The notes under the pieces: generated by a model
What the model was told of the DNA's origin: nothing
Databases searched by the model: none
Seen by the model: the letters and a program-made list of their open reading frames with translations, nothing else
In this document: in pieces, positions 22,345 through 34,193 of the stretch
How the letters are laid out: every line of letters begins with the position of its first letter
Numbering within the stretch: position 1 is the stretch's first letter
Program-made: the position numbers and the translations under genes
Source of the DNA: Periplaneta americana
Lineage: Eukaryota; Arthropoda; Insecta; Blattodea; Blattidae
Reading direction: 5' to 3'
NCBI RefSeq assembly: GCF_040183065.1
Contig: NC_091126.1
Location: 147,338,204 to 147,402,203 of the forward strand
Length of the DNA: 64,000 nucleotides

Positions 22345-23345
22345 ACCAACAAAGCAACGAGCCAAAATACTTAGGAATTTATTTTGATCAGAAATTAACT
22401 TACAAAACTCATGTAGACAAAACCTGAACATCGGCACAAAACAAATTAATGTTCATGAAAAGACTTGTTTCTACAGATCAACACTAAATACAACATACAA
22501 ATCAATCTTACATGAAACCAATTCTACATTATGCTCTGAAATTTTAATTACAGCACCACAAAAGTATTTAAATAATTTATAAAAAGTCAAAACCAAGATG
22601 TGTTAGAAGTATTCCAATACAAGAATGCAAACTCTTATAAAGAATAGGCCAATACAATGTGATATTAAAAAAAAAAGAGAATAACATTGTATGAAAAATG
22701 ATTGGAACATTTATTTAACTAAAACTGCAATATAAAGAATCAGAAAGGATATATAATATACACAAGGTTTCTTACAACTTAAAGAAAAATATAGTGTACC
22801 ACAGTTGGCAGAAAAGCTTGTATCCCCTCATTTTCACTGGAATTTGATCTTAATCTACTCTACTTAATCTAACAGAAGAAATTACTGAAAAAGTTTGTCA
22901 AGAAGTGATTAAAAAAATTGCTGTAAAAATTAAAAAAAAAATTATCTACACACGGTACCCAGAACAGAATTGGCTTCAGTTTATACAGAAGGGTCATTAG
23001 TGAAAATAACCTGTAAACTCTTCTTTTATATTTCTCTTGGAAAGCTAATCATACACAATGATGCTGATTTACAGGCAATACTTACATCTCTATAACAATT
23101 ATTATTTTTCAGGATGCAAAAATTCTGAGTGCAAGTCCTCCAGGAGAGACTTTAAGACATGAGGCGTCTAGAATCAAAATCCTCCAAGTCCATAAAACAA
23201 AATTTGTGGGAAAATGGAAAAAAACTGTTTCCATATAAATAAACAATCTTGGGATATAAACATTGCTTCTATCAAGTATTTGATTATCATTAGATACATT
23301 CAAACAAATTACAGGATTGCCCCTTCATTGAAACTAACAAATTCG
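22345..23345 (+). pseudogene. Decayed LINE reverse transcriptase C-terminus
   Basis: Right after the (AAT)n tail of the previous LINE, the plus strand reads AKYLGIYFDQKLTYKTHVDK. This is the conserved YLG..FD..L....H segment after the RT core. Weaker traces of a further ILHYA segment and a W..YTDGS-like RNase H start follow near 22965-23000. Stops and shifts are frequent. It may be a separate, older insertion of a Jockey-like LINE with an RNase H domain. Confidence 0.5.
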
Positions 23346-23589
23346 TGAGGTTAAATTAGCACCTAACTGATTTTGAAACTGAAAAGTGTATTTGGTGGCT
23401 TTTGAAAGTAAGAGAATTAGTTCTAAGCATAAAAATGAGTCAAAGAGGAAAACTTTTTAACTTAAACTTTACAAATTATGTAGGCAATGAAAACCAGACA
23501 TGAAGTAGGATTATGCACATGCTTTAAACATAACAACAGCAGTATAAATTTGAATATACGTTACACTTTTTACACAATATTGTCACATT

Positions 23590-24110
23590 CCTCTTCCTCC
23601 AGATTAAGTTTCTTCTTCTTCTTCACGTTCAATGGTATTTCTTGAATTTATAATCTCCAGATAAATTTCAATGCTCTTGCCAATCAGGCCCAAAATGCTT
23701 CTCCAAAAGTTTGGTCACGTCTTTTACCTTAAGTGAGTTCAAAGGCACTCCAAGGCTTAGAATATCAGGATCAGTCATTTTGAAATTCTATTGTTTTTCT
23801 TGTCACTACCTTTATAACAACGGTGTCAGTTCTATAGTTAAACTCATCTTGCACTCTTACCTGTTCTTTCAATGCAGAGCATCTTAAAATAAATCTTTTA
23901 CAGGGACTGAACTTAAAATGGCAGGAGATCTTAAAATTATGTCTGCCTCTTTCTTCCAGTCTTGAAGAGGTACATCTTCACTTCCAAGATTAAAGACTGT
24001 TCCATGTTTGTCAATAATATCTTTATATTCTTGAAGATCTACAATCACTTCCTTATTTCTTTTTCGATTATTCCAAATATGCGATCGGGAGGGAGAAATG
24101 AATTCCCAAC
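23590..24110 (-). pseudogene. Unrecognised coding-like remnant
   Basis: On the minus strand several frames give well-formed protein-like segments: NKEVIVDLQEYKDIIDKHGT, NLGSEDVPLQDWKKEADII, and after stops LGVPLNSLKVKDVTKLLEKH. The order and codon use look like a decayed gene, probably from a repeated element. I do not recognise the family with certainty, and no splice sites or element ends were identified. Confidence 0.35.
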
Positions 24111-24119
24111 CACAGGAAA

Positions 24120-25085
24120 TGTAATTTACAATTTTTTAATAGTTAGAGGTGCTTCAGTGAGTAGCCATTTAGAGCACATTCCAATCATTGCTGTATTTTT
24201 ACTTTGTGCAGTAATAAAATTTTCTTATTGCTGTTTATCTGATGAAGAGTAGAAAATGGAATGGAACTTCTTTATGTCCAACAAACTTAAACTGTTGGAT
24301 TTCCATTTACTGCCAACAGCATGATTACAAGCTGGTATAGCAGGAGGGCCACAAGAGGAGTACCGACAAAATTATGTAATTAATTACACTGTTCTGCATG
24401 GATTTTGTTGTTTTGAAATAAATGAGCGTTTCTGAGTCACAATTTCACACTGATTGCAAAATGAAATCCGTTTTCGCATACCACGTCAGAATTTTTTACA
24501 ATTCAAAATGTTATGTTTTCAATATTTTTCGTAATATAGTAATATTACAGTGTGCTTGTCGTTTGTTAAAAAGGCACGACAGCTTATAATTTAAACCTTA
24601 TTACTTAAAATGTATCATAATATATTTTATTATGTTTGTATTTGATATTTATTAAAATCTACTGACTGTATCCGCCCTTAGGGGATGTACAAAATTGTAC
24701 CCTTCCCCTTAAAATGAACCGAGGTTAAGACATCCGTTGTTTATTCTTGGAGATTTTTATCTGTCTGCAATCAACGTTATCTATAAACAGGAAATTGAAA
24801 TGTATAGTGTCTCAGGTGATAAAAAATTATGAAGGAAATATTTACTCTTAGAGTTTGCTATTAAAACTAACAAGAATTAGAGAAATGACATAGGGTCCCT
24901 GTATATATATTTATTTATGGAAGTGCATTCCAGCTTATGAGGCTACAGATTTCCTTACTGAGATAATAAACGTATCCCCTTTTAAAAGTTGTTTTTTAAA
25001 ATTAGAGGTTCAGTCTCGTGTAAAAGTGAAGTGTGTAAGTTCTCATTTTTCTGAGAGAGTACCGTACAACATAATAGTGTTGTTT
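24120..25085. other. AT-rich sequence without a recognised feature
   Basis: No domain, repeat or RNA gene was recognised. The frame at 23962-24252 is shadowed by the minus-strand remnant and then runs into unrelated sequence. Confidence 0.4.
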
Positions 25086-25092
25086 CGTAGAA

Positions 25093-25984
25093 ATGTTGAA
25101 ACGTGGTTGTGTAAATAATCCAAACTTGTTTTGCTATATATGTGGGTCATATACGTTAGTAAAACAGAGACAAAATATAACAACTTTTGTAAAGAATACT
25201 TACTTTCAATATTTTGGTATTAAGTTAGAAGACCAGGACAAATCCTGGTGCCCCCATAAAGTATGTCGTAGTTGTGTTGAAGAGTTGAGGAATTGGAAAA
25301 ATGGAAAAAGTCATTGCCCTTTGGTATCCCTATGATTTGGAGAGAACCTACAAATCATGGAGACAATTGTTATTTTTGTACAGTTAAGGTAGCTGGATGT
25401 ACTGCTAAAAAAAAGAAAGATATTCTATATCCTAACATTCCCTCTGCCATCCGGCCCATACCTCATGGTCCTGATATTCCAGTTCCGCTACCCCCTGAAT
25501 CAGATACACTGCCATCTGGATCCAGTAGCACTGAAACTGAATCTCCAGTGGATCATACTTATGAACCAGGCAATACTGGTGATGATAGATGTTTTAATCA
25601 AAGTGAGCTTAATGATTTAGTGAGGGATTTAAATTTGCCTAAAGAATCAGCAGAACTATTAGGTTCTAGGTTAAAATAAAAGAAAGTATTGGCTGAAGGT
25701 ACATATTTTTCATGATACTGGCATCGTCAGAAGGAACTTGTCCCTTTTTTGTTGAAGAAGAAAATTTAGTGTATTTCCAAGACATCCTTGCCGTCTTAAA
25801 ATTTTATAACATAAACTATAATTCCAAAGAGTGGAGGTTCTTCATAGATTTTTCTCAGAATAGTCTTAAACGTGTTTTGCTTCATAATGGAAACATTGCG
25901 GACTGTTGCTGGATGTTAAAAAGGGACTGCTCTGAACAACATGCGAGGAGGTCAAGGAGGAGAAAATTTGAAGTGCAATATTGA
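25093..25984 (+). pseudogene. Remnant of an uncharacterised dispersed protein family
   Basis: Consecutive plus-strand frames read CVNNPNLFCYICGSYTLVKQ (a CxxC pair), then DQDKSWCPHKVCRSCVEELR (a second CxxC), then FGIPMIWREPTNH with CYFC. A low-complexity Pro/Ser region follows, then SELNDLVRDLNLPKESAELL and KEWRFFIDFSQNSLKRVLLH. The paired Cys motifs suggest a zinc-binding N-terminus. From memory this family is present in many copies in hemipterans, spiders and cnidarians without known function, and it is probably carried by mobile DNA. The copy is broken in several places and ends early. Confidence 0.6.
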
Positions 25985-25989
25985 GGTAA

Positions 25990-27050
25990 GGTTATGAAAG
26001 TGCTTATGATTATTAATTAATATTAATTAATGGTTAATTATTGACAAATAGCAAATTGTGGCCTAGTTTTTCTCACAAAATTCTTGTTGAAAATAATTTT
26101 TATGACGTTTCACAAAGCTATAATTTCATTTCTAGTTATTCATGAATTGTCTGAAAACCTGACGTGATGGGGAAAAAATGGAGATTATTTTCGAATTCAG
26201 CACAAAAAATCCGTTTAGAATCGCCTATCAGATTGAAAACAACAGAAAATAAGTTCTGAAATGCAGAACGGTGTTATTAATTGGTAAGAATAGGCGTACA
26301 TTATGTTATAATAATTTAATACTGTACATAATATTTATATTCATCATATTATGTTTTCCATGTAATGAAAATATAATTTCAACCACACATACCTTTCTTT
26401 CCTTTTTTCCATTTCTCCCTATTTAGTGTTTTTACACGAGCTTTTCTTTGTGAACATTTTTGTAACTCACTGCTCACTCTATCCACCATTTCACTGAATA
26501 TTATTAGAGTAGAAATTGAACTTAATAAGGTTTAACAGAAGCTTAACCACATAAATAATAAATCAACATCACACAGCTGAGGAATACTGGATAAAGCAGT
26601 CCCACAACCTGATTGGCAGAAAGGGACTTGGAGGTTTTTGAAACTAACAATGGCCGAAATTCAGTTGGATCTAGCGAATATTGAAACTAACCCTACATTT
26701 TGTCCAGCATTTTCAGAGGAATCCAGTGGATATTGCAGAAAATAATACCAGCACCGGATTGGCCATGTGAAGATACACAGAAAAATAACTTTATCTCATT
26801 TTTTTTCTTCGATGGACTTGGCGGGTTTTGATTCTAGACGCTCACATGTGTCCCGTGTAGGACTTTTCCAACGCATTAAAGATTTCCAAGCCTAAATTAA
26901 AGACTCTAAACTAAATGTCTCTTCTAACAATACCTTAATTGCATAGTTATAGACATAAGTGTAACTAAATTGCTTTAGGTACGTACTTAAACCTCCATCA
27001 GGATATATGTTCCAACTCAGGAACTACAGGTTCGATGAATGATGAATTCA
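25990..27050. other. Unassigned stretch
   Basis: No gene is recognised. A segment near 26813-26846 is an inverted near-copy of 23160-23193. The 26600-26760 block is less AT-rich but shows no long open frame. Confidence 0.4.
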
Positions 27051-27337
27051 GCAAAAAAAAAATAATAAATAAATAAATAATAATAATTTATTTATATTTA
27101 ATGTGCTGTACAACAGCCAGTGGCCAATTACAGTTCAGCACAAATATAACAAAAACATAATACAAAAATAATTATTACACATAAATACAATTACAATTAA
27201 TTACAATAATGATGATGAATGGATAAATAATGGATGACTTCAAAATACATAACTAAGAATACTATGAGACAATGATAATGAGTATAATGCCTAAAAGAAT
27301 ACATAAATGATAAATCGTTGCCAAGAGCAAACTAAGT

Positions 27338-28580
27338 CTATACATTGAAGGGATCGAATTCACAGCCATGCATGTTGGCATTTTTAATGCATCTGGAGAC
27401 TGGTGAAAGAAATTTCGAATTTCTAATATAGAAACGTTTGTGGGCTCTCAAATTTTTTGTTGGAGTACGTAAGGTAATATTGTTTAAGAGAGAGTCACAG
27501 GATATATCACCTTTGAGGACTTTACAAAAGAACAGATAATCTAGCTCATGGCATCTAGCATATAGATTTTGACAATTAAAATATTCACATTTTCTCTCAT
27601 AACTGTACCCAGAATTATTGGACAGAAATCTGAAAGAACATAGAGATATAAATTTTCTTTGTATATTTTCTAATTTAGCCAAGTCCGTAGTTGTAATCGA
27701 GTTCCAAACTACAGATGCATATTCGAGTTTCGATAGCACCAATGTATAGTAAAGCATTAAAAGAGAATCGGGCGTGGAAAAAGAATAAGTTATTGAACGT
27801 ATTATTCCTAACATTCTGATTGCGTGATTGTAAATGTAATCAACGTGACTATGAAAATACAATTTACTGTCAAAGAATATTCCCAAATCTTTTACGCAAT
27901 CCGTTCTGTTAATTAGAACATTATTTAGATAATAATTAAATTTCAGTGAAGAAGTTTTTCTAGAAAAGGTTATCACATGAGTTTTGGATACGTTAATTTT
28001 CATACCATTGTCTTCCGACCATTTAGCGACTGAATTAATGTCACATTGAAGTGATTGACAGTCAGTACTACTTTTGATTGTACGAAAAATTTTTTAAATC
28101 GTCTGCAAATAATAAACAGTCAGAAGTTATTCTTTTACATATATCATCTATGAATATAAGAAATAGGAGAGGTCCTAAAGTAGATCCCTGCGGGACTCCA
28201 CAATTTATATTATAAGAATAAGAGTGTATATTAAACAGTCTTACACATGAAACTCTATTACTTAAATAATTTTCGAACCAGTTTACATACTTACAGAATG
28301 GCCAATATTTCCTAACTTATGAAGAAGAATATAGTGCGGAACTACATCAAAAGCTTTACTGAAATCGAAATATATTGAATCAGTTTGTCCCTGCGTTTCA
28401 ATTATTGGTACAATTTGATTTAGATATGTGACCAGGTTAGTGACAGTGGATTTAGTTTTAGTAAATCCATGTTGAGAAGAATTGAGCTTGTTTTCCACAT
28501 AAAACGATATATGTTTGTGAATAATGGTTTCAAAAATTTTTGAAAAGTTATTTAGGATCGAGATAGGTCTGTAGTTTCTG

Positions 28581-28631
<51 letters not shown>

Positions 28632-30130
28632 AATAATTACAGCTTGTTTCCATAGTGAGGAAAATTCACCATTTTTCAAACTAATATTAAATATGTGAGC
28701 TAAAAGAGGAATAAATATATCAGAGCATCCTTTAATTATAAAATTTGGAATACCATCAGTGCCAATTGTTTTTGTTGGTTTCAGTTTTTAAATTGCTTTA
28801 CGAACGTCATCATGTGTTACTTTAGGTATAGGTAATGAGTCTGTTATATTCGTAATAATGTTTTCATATGTATGGCTATGTTTAGTCTGAACAGATTTGA
28901 AGTGATCAGCAAAAGCACTGACAACGTCTAATTGATCTGTGATGTGTTTATCGTTAAGAATTAAATCAGAGGGATAATTATCTGTCTTCCGAAATGATTC
29001 AACATATTTCCAAAACTTTTTTGGTTCCGTTTTAAGATTTTCATTAATATTTTGAAGCCATGATAATTTGTCCGATTTAATTTTAGATTTCACAAGTTTT
29101 CTATAGTAGGAAAATGTTTGATAATAAAATTCAGTTTTGAATTTTTTATATTTTTTATGTGCATGGTCTTTCTTTCCAATAAGTTTATGCAAGGTGTTAG
29201 AAAACCATTGTGGATAACTAGACCTTTTGACTCTAGTGACAGGAACTACCTGGGATATGACACTATTAACTACTGAACATAGTGAGCTAGCTGCATCATT
29301 AACATCAACAGCTTGGTAAACACAGGACCAATCGTAATTATATAGACTCCAATATAAATTCAAGTAATCACCTTGAGAATAATTTGGGAAAGAATTTTGT
29401 TGATTCTGGGGAGAAAAATTTAGTGTGGCTTCAAGAGTTATTGTTAAGGGAGGATGATAGTCATCCTGCAAGACTAGTGAGTGAGTGGGCAGATTGACCT
29501 CAGTCTCGGTTAAATTTGTAAATACAAGATCAAGTAAGTTTTTGTTATTAACTGTTGAATTTACTTGTTTCAATCCAAGAAAGCAAGAAGATGAAAATAA
29601 CTCTTGAGCGTTAATTTTGGAGTAGTAATGGATGTTATTAGCACAACAACCAGATGACCAGGTATATTAAAATCGCCGAGAAAAACTACTCTATTATTGT
29701 GTGTATCGAGATGATTTTCAAGAAAATTTAGATAAGATTTTAGAAACTTTGGATCAGTATCGGATGGAAAGTAATGATTACCAATTAACAAATTGAATCA
29801 GTCTGCCATAGGAATCTGAATCCATACACACTCGCTAATGAATTCTAAGTCATGTCTCCGGTATACTACAGGTATTTCATTGTTGACAGCTATTAAGACA
29901 CCACCACCACGGGTTTTATTGGTATCCTCAAATTTTCTATCACCACGAAAAATGGTATAATAATTAGGGAATAAATTATTATACTCAACAAGCTCTTGAA
30001 GCCATGTTTCTGTCAAACAGACAATAGTGTCAGCATTACTAACAACATTTCCGAAAAATTCATCAATTTTAGTGTTTAATCCTCTGACGTTCTGATAATA
30101 TATTTCAAGATAATTGCCTGAACTATACAT
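27338..30130 (-). pseudogene. LINE ORF2: endonuclease and reverse transcriptase
   Basis: ORF2 copies the element by target-primed reverse transcription. 30130-29798 reads IYYQNVRGLNTK and CLTETWL (catalytic Glu region). 29791-29570 carries VFLGDFNIPG. 29573-28788 carries LDLVFTN and the DDYHPPL motif in place of SDH. 28498-28283 holds SIYFDFSKAFD (RT motif A). Near 28090-28115 another frame gives CLLFADDLK (motif C). 28003-27338 is the RT tail with LEYASVVWNS. Frame changes occur between most of these blocks, and the (TA)n at 28582-28629 interrupts the RT just after WKQAVIIPI. The protein cannot be made. Confidence 0.82.
28582..28629. repeat. (TA)n expansion inside a LINE reverse transcriptase
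   Basis: About 24 TA units replace the few residues expected between the IIPI and NYRPIS motifs of the RT. It is a microsatellite grown within former coding sequence. Confidence 0.9.
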
Positions 30131-30148
30131 TGTATATCAATGGTAAAA

Positions 30149-30826
30149 CTAAGAGGCAGTCCCGTTGGATCCCTCAGGTTCTCTAGCAGTAGAAGCATAG
30201 TGTTGCTCCGGTTTTAATTTACCATAGAAAGGTGCAATAAGACATCCGACTGGCCAGACACCGGTGTTGTTAATTAAGTGGAAATATTTTTCCTCAACCG
30301 AAATATGGAAAGAGGAATAAGTTTCGTATTTTGTCTTTAATTTGGTTACTACCAGAGAACTTAGAGTAAGTTGGTTCTTTAGAGAATCCTCAATACTTTT
30401 ACCATTAACTTTCGGACTTCGTAGACTATGTAGACTTTTAACATAGTCCAATATGTCACTAACAATATCCAATATGGTCACACTATTTAACCTTACGGTC
30501 TCTACCTGTACAGATAAAGAATCCACAGAAGGCAGAGAAGGCAGCTTGAGTTCTCTTGTAGGCGAAATAACTTTTTTCACAGGAAGAACTATTTTTTTAG
30601 AACCCACAGGAGTTTCATCACCACGCGACGTCTTCAAGGCACTAATACAACGCTCACAATTATAGGATGAATTGCCTCTCTCCATGTATAAGTCATACTC
30701 TGCATCTCCCAAATTGATGCAGTCAAGATGATATCTAAAACCAAAAGGCCCCGCACAATTTAAGAATTTCTGCCTTCCGAAGAACGCAGCACTACAAGCT
30801 GGGCATGTATCCCTGCTTGCCGGCAT
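30149..30826 (-). CDS. LINE ORF1 with PHD-like zinc finger
   Basis: The open frame from the ATG at 30826 gives 225 residues. I chose this start because the sequence upstream is simple-repeat translation (poly-Leu/Ser). The N-terminus has CPACSAAFFG, NCAGPFGFRYHLDC and YNCERC, a Cys4-His-Cys3 PHD-like pattern, as in ORF1 proteins of CR1/L2-type LINEs. The middle (about residues 90-150) is a helical segment that may form a coiled coil. ORF1 proteins act as nucleic-acid chaperones in the element RNP. The frame is intact although ORF2 downstream is broken. The gap between the two ORFs is 18 bp. Confidence 0.75.
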   Translation of the reverse strand: MPASRDTCPACSAAFFGRQKFLNCAGPFGFRYHLDCINLGDAEYDLYMERGNSSYNCERCISALKTSRGDETPVGSKKIVLPVKKVISPTRELKLPSLPSVDSLSVQVETVRLNSVTILDIVSDILDYVKSLHSLRSPKVNGKSIEDSLKNQLTLSSLVVTKLKTKYETYSSFHISVEEKYFHLINNTGVWPVGCLIAPFYGKLKPEQHYASTAREPEGSNGTAS

Positions 30827-30936
30827 ACTGATTTTCACCGTATAACAATATGTAGGCCAATTGACGCAACTACAAACACTGTTACCAGCGCAGCTACGAG
30901 CAAACTCATCTACACCGCATGATAGTTCGAAGAATA

Positions 30937-30951
30937 GTGATGATGATGATG

Positions 30952-31011
<60 letters not shown>

Positions 31012-31012
31012 G
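30937..31012. repeat. (ATG)n/(AAT)n compound microsatellite
   Basis: GATGATGAT passes into GATAAT and then AATAAT units, abutting the 5' side of the LINE. Confidence 0.93.
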
Positions 31013-31443
31013 GAAACCTGTCTTATAGATCAGCAAAACTCTTAACCGACATTAAAATAAGAAAAATGAACACACACATATCTATAGAATTCACTAAACA
31101 ACAATGTGAAAATAAAAAGTTGAAAACACTACTAGAGCCCAAAATACAGTAATACTAATAGTCTTCAATCTTATGCAGTTGCCTCATTCAGCTTAGAAAC
31201 TGGCCACTACTGTCCAGCAGCTTATCTCCATTGAATAAACTTGTTACACACATAACACTGTGTAGCATGCAACAACACAAAATAATATAATAATGAACAA
31301 GGAAAACTTACTACTCTGCATCAAACTCCAGAAAATGATTGGGACGGAAGAATTTCAAGTTCCTACATACTGCTGGGAAGCTCGCAAGGAAATGAAGTAG
31401 ACAAGAACTCCAGAAAATTTCACTACTAAGTGCTACTATTATT

Positions 31444-31491
31444 ACCACCACCACCACCACCACCACCACCACCACCACCACCACCACCACC
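31444..31491. repeat. (CCA)n microsatellite
   Basis: About 15 CCA units. The poly-Val or poly-Thr frames across it are artefacts. Confidence 0.95.
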
Positions 31492-31667
31492 ATTACCACT
31501 ACTACTACATTTCTAGTGTTTTCATTTGCCCCAAATAATTTTTAACATTGCCTTTAATAATATTCTATTTCTAATAACATTTTTTTTTTCTGCAATTGAT
31601 AGAACTTCTCATCACGTTTCATTTCTGGGCTTCGTGCTTAGGAGGAACACCTCTTCTTCATACTCTG

Positions 31668-31695
31668 TCATTCTCGATGATCTTGCAGCAGTATC
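31668..31695 (-). CDS. Possible terminal exon, minus strand
   Basis: A minus-strand acceptor (pyrimidine-rich, CCATAG at 31696-31701) precedes GATACTGC. Read in the phase left by the exon at 33498-33607 it adds ILLQDHRE and a TGA. It is supported only by phase and splice consensus. Confidence 0.2.
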
Positions 31696-31699
31696 CTAT

Positions 31700-32520
31700 G
31701 GAAAGACGAAAAAAATATTAATCATTTGCATACTATTGTACACAAAAGACACTACTTCTTATCAAAACTGTGAATTTTCTTTAATTGTCTATGTTTCAAA
31801 GTTTATCACATTGTTTGAAATTATCCATTTGATCCAAATATGTAAGAAAATTTAATTTTTTTAAGTTACGTTATGTGCTGGCTGCAAAATGTACTATAAT
31901 TCAAATGCATCCCACTTCATATTCCAGATCATAAATTTTAATTATTACGAAGCACCTATACATTAATTGTTGGTTGGGTTGGAATAACTGTCATACAGTG
32001 TATCATTCAATTTCTAGTATTCAAATTAATGTTCCATAGTTTAACCGTTTCTTTTTAGTGATACATTGTAGTATTATTGTTGCATCAGTCGAATAACTGT
32101 TTATATCACTGAGTTCATGTTTCCAGTTTAGCTTGTGCTATTGTAAAGTTTATTTTTTCAAGTATTATGTCCAATAAAATAGATTCTGGAGAATTTACAA
32201 TATAGAAAGCAGAGAACATTTTCCTTAGCCTCAGCCATTCAGCACACTTTGAGAGACGCAGTTATGTCCAAGAAATAGACAGAACAAGATGGAGAAAGTT
32301 TTCGTCATTTGTGTGCAATGACCATTCGGACATTGAGGCAGTACAAATATGCATACATTGTTTTAAACATAACGACTTAGAAAGAAAACGAAAAATAAAG
32401 AAAAGATTAATATTTATGTCTTAAAACTAACTAATTTGTCCTTCACTAAAGAAAAAATAGCCATAATTTTTTATCATGTATGGTACACAGTTGTAAAGTC
32501 CCCTTCTGACCCAATGGACT
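31700..32520. other. Unassigned AT-rich stretch
   Basis: A plus-strand frame at 31526-31855 has 109 codons but no recognised domain. Nothing else was found up to the (AAT)n at 32530. Confidence 0.35.
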
Positions 32521-32527
32521 GCCTGAA

Positions 32528-32530
32528 ATA

Positions 32531-32586
<56 letters not shown>

Positions 32587-33120
32587 GCTTTATTTAACCT
32601 GGCAGAGTTAAGGTCGTAAGGACTTCTCTTACACTCAACCAGGATTAAAACTTGCTTAACAGTTGAACATAAAACTGGATCAGAATTAAGTAATTATATA
32701 CTGATACATAATGAGATCAAAAGAGGTAGTTACATAAAATTTACCTCATAAAATAAAAATAAACATAGTGAAATACATATTAATTTGTTAGAATCAAATA
32801 CGAATCACATGAAAACAGAAGCCGATAATTCAATAAAAAAAGAAAAATGTACACAGTAAAAATAAAAATAAACACATTAGTATACATATTAGTATTAGAT
32901 TACAATTAAGTACGATTTACATAATTAAACCAGAAACCGACAATTGAATAAAATGTACACAAAAAATAGATTAATAATAAAAAAACAACAACACAGTGGG
33001 ATACATATTGGCATTAAGTGATAAATAAACACGATTTAGATAATAAAAATAAGAAACAAAAAAAATAAATAAATAAATAAAAATAAATACAGAGGAACAC
33101 ATTTGCAACACGTTAGGTCT
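32528..33120 (-). mobile_element. LINE 3' UTR fragment with (AAT)n tail
   Basis: (AAT)n at 32528-32585 is followed by GGCTTTATTTAACCTGGCAG and then A-rich sequence in which a block with ACATATTA...AAAACCGA(C/T)AATT is repeated two or three times (near 32780, 32880 and 32995). A simple-repeat tail abutting unrelated 3' UTR is typical of 5'-truncated minus-strand LINEs. No coding part remains, so the type is uncertain. Confidence 0.5.
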
Positions 33121-33497
33121 GGCAACTCATCATAAGATATTTTTCTAATTTACACTTAAAGGAAATTAAAGTTCGGCAGCCCTTGACATACAGTACATTG
33201 TATGATTATTACAAACCAAAAAAGAAGTAAATTAAAATCATCAGTAACAGTTGCAGAAGACACAGCTCTGCAGTATATATTTACTACACCCTAACTCTGG
33301 CTACTAGCAACAGGCATCTATAATGAACACCGATCAAAATACCCCTCATTTCTCATGAAAAACAAGAACTGAAAAGACTACAGTGGACTTTATGTTGTCA
33401 GCAAACAGCTAGATACACTACGAAGATTGATTGCTAATATGGTAATCATAAATAGGTCTAGCAATATTCTTAGGTATGAATGAGATCTTAAACTTAC

Positions 33498-33607
33498 CTG
33501 TTGTTGATTACTATAGAGACTGTTAACGCCCATTCACCTGGGAGTGTGGAGACAGGATTTACTGGAGAGACACGTGAGATTGATGATGATGGGGCAATAC
33601 TGATATC
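33498..33607 (-). CDS. Candidate internal exon, minus strand
   Basis: This 110-bp segment has a good acceptor (TTATTTCAG before GATATCAG) and a perfect donor (CAG then GTAAGT). Only one of three frames is open, reading DISIAPSSSISRVSPVNPVS and onward through GEWALTVSIVINN. It is not similar to any repeat in the window and sits between two repeat blocks. I recognise no domain, since it is a Ser/Pro/Val-rich low-complexity piece. It could be part of a host gene whose other exons lie outside or are too short to see. Confidence 0.35.
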
Positions 33608-33793
33608 CTGAAATAAACATGTATCAATATTAAATGAAAGCGTAAACATAACACTTATTGTATTATATAGACCCTAAAGCAGCATTGCAGCTTTGAGATG
33701 TGTAACAAGTAAATTAAACAGATAACGGTAGTCAAAATATGTTAATTAATTAATTAATTAAAACATAACTATGCATCATTTTGTAAAAATGAA

Positions 33794-34031
33794 TTTATTT
33801 TACGACGCTGTATCTACATCTAGGTTATTTAGCGTCTGAATGATAAGGTGATAATGCCGGTGAAATGAGTCCGGGGTCCAGCACCGAGAGTTACCCAGCA
33901 TTTGCTCGTATTGGGTTGAGGGAAAACCCCAGAAAAAACCTCAACCAGGCAACTTGCCCCGACCGGGATTCGAACCCGGGCCACCTGGTTTCGCAGCCAG
34001 ACGCGCTGACCGTTATTCCACAGGTGTGGAC
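33794..34031 (-). repeat. tRNA-derived SINE with 12-bp target duplication
   Basis: It is 238 bp, with the head on the minus strand (B-box GGTTCGAATCCCGG) and a tail AATAAA-like at the low-coordinate end. TGTAAAAATGAA is duplicated at 33782-33793 and 34032-34043. It is nearly the same as the copy at 41015-41276. Confidence 0.9.
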
Positions 34032-34193
34032 TGTAAAAATGAAGATAAAGTAATTTTGTTAATCCTTTTCTAAACTTTTCCTCTTGACCCATCAAAACTT
34101 CAAATAATTATTAATGCATCGAAGGCTGTAATACATAACAGTGAACGTTTTATAACAGCTGAGTTTAAATTTAAATCTAATTTGTCTTGTATT

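Larger units (their letters stand above)
27054..30930 (-). mobile_element. Long LINE of CR1/L2-like type, broken
   Basis: A near-complete non-LTR retrotransposon lies on the minus strand: ORF1 with a PHD-like finger (30826-30149), ORF2 with an APE endonuclease and reverse transcriptase (30130-27338), and a 3' UTR of about 280 bp ending in A/T-rich simple repeats at 27054. The 5' side runs into (ATC)n/(ATT)n repeats. ORF2 is split over several frames and contains an expanded (TA)n tract. The clade assignment rests on the PHD-type ORF1 and the RT tail. Target duplications were not identified. Confidence 0.82.

Noticed and set aside
31311-31499. Poly-Val coding frame
   Set aside because: It is the (CCA)n microsatellite read on the minus strand.
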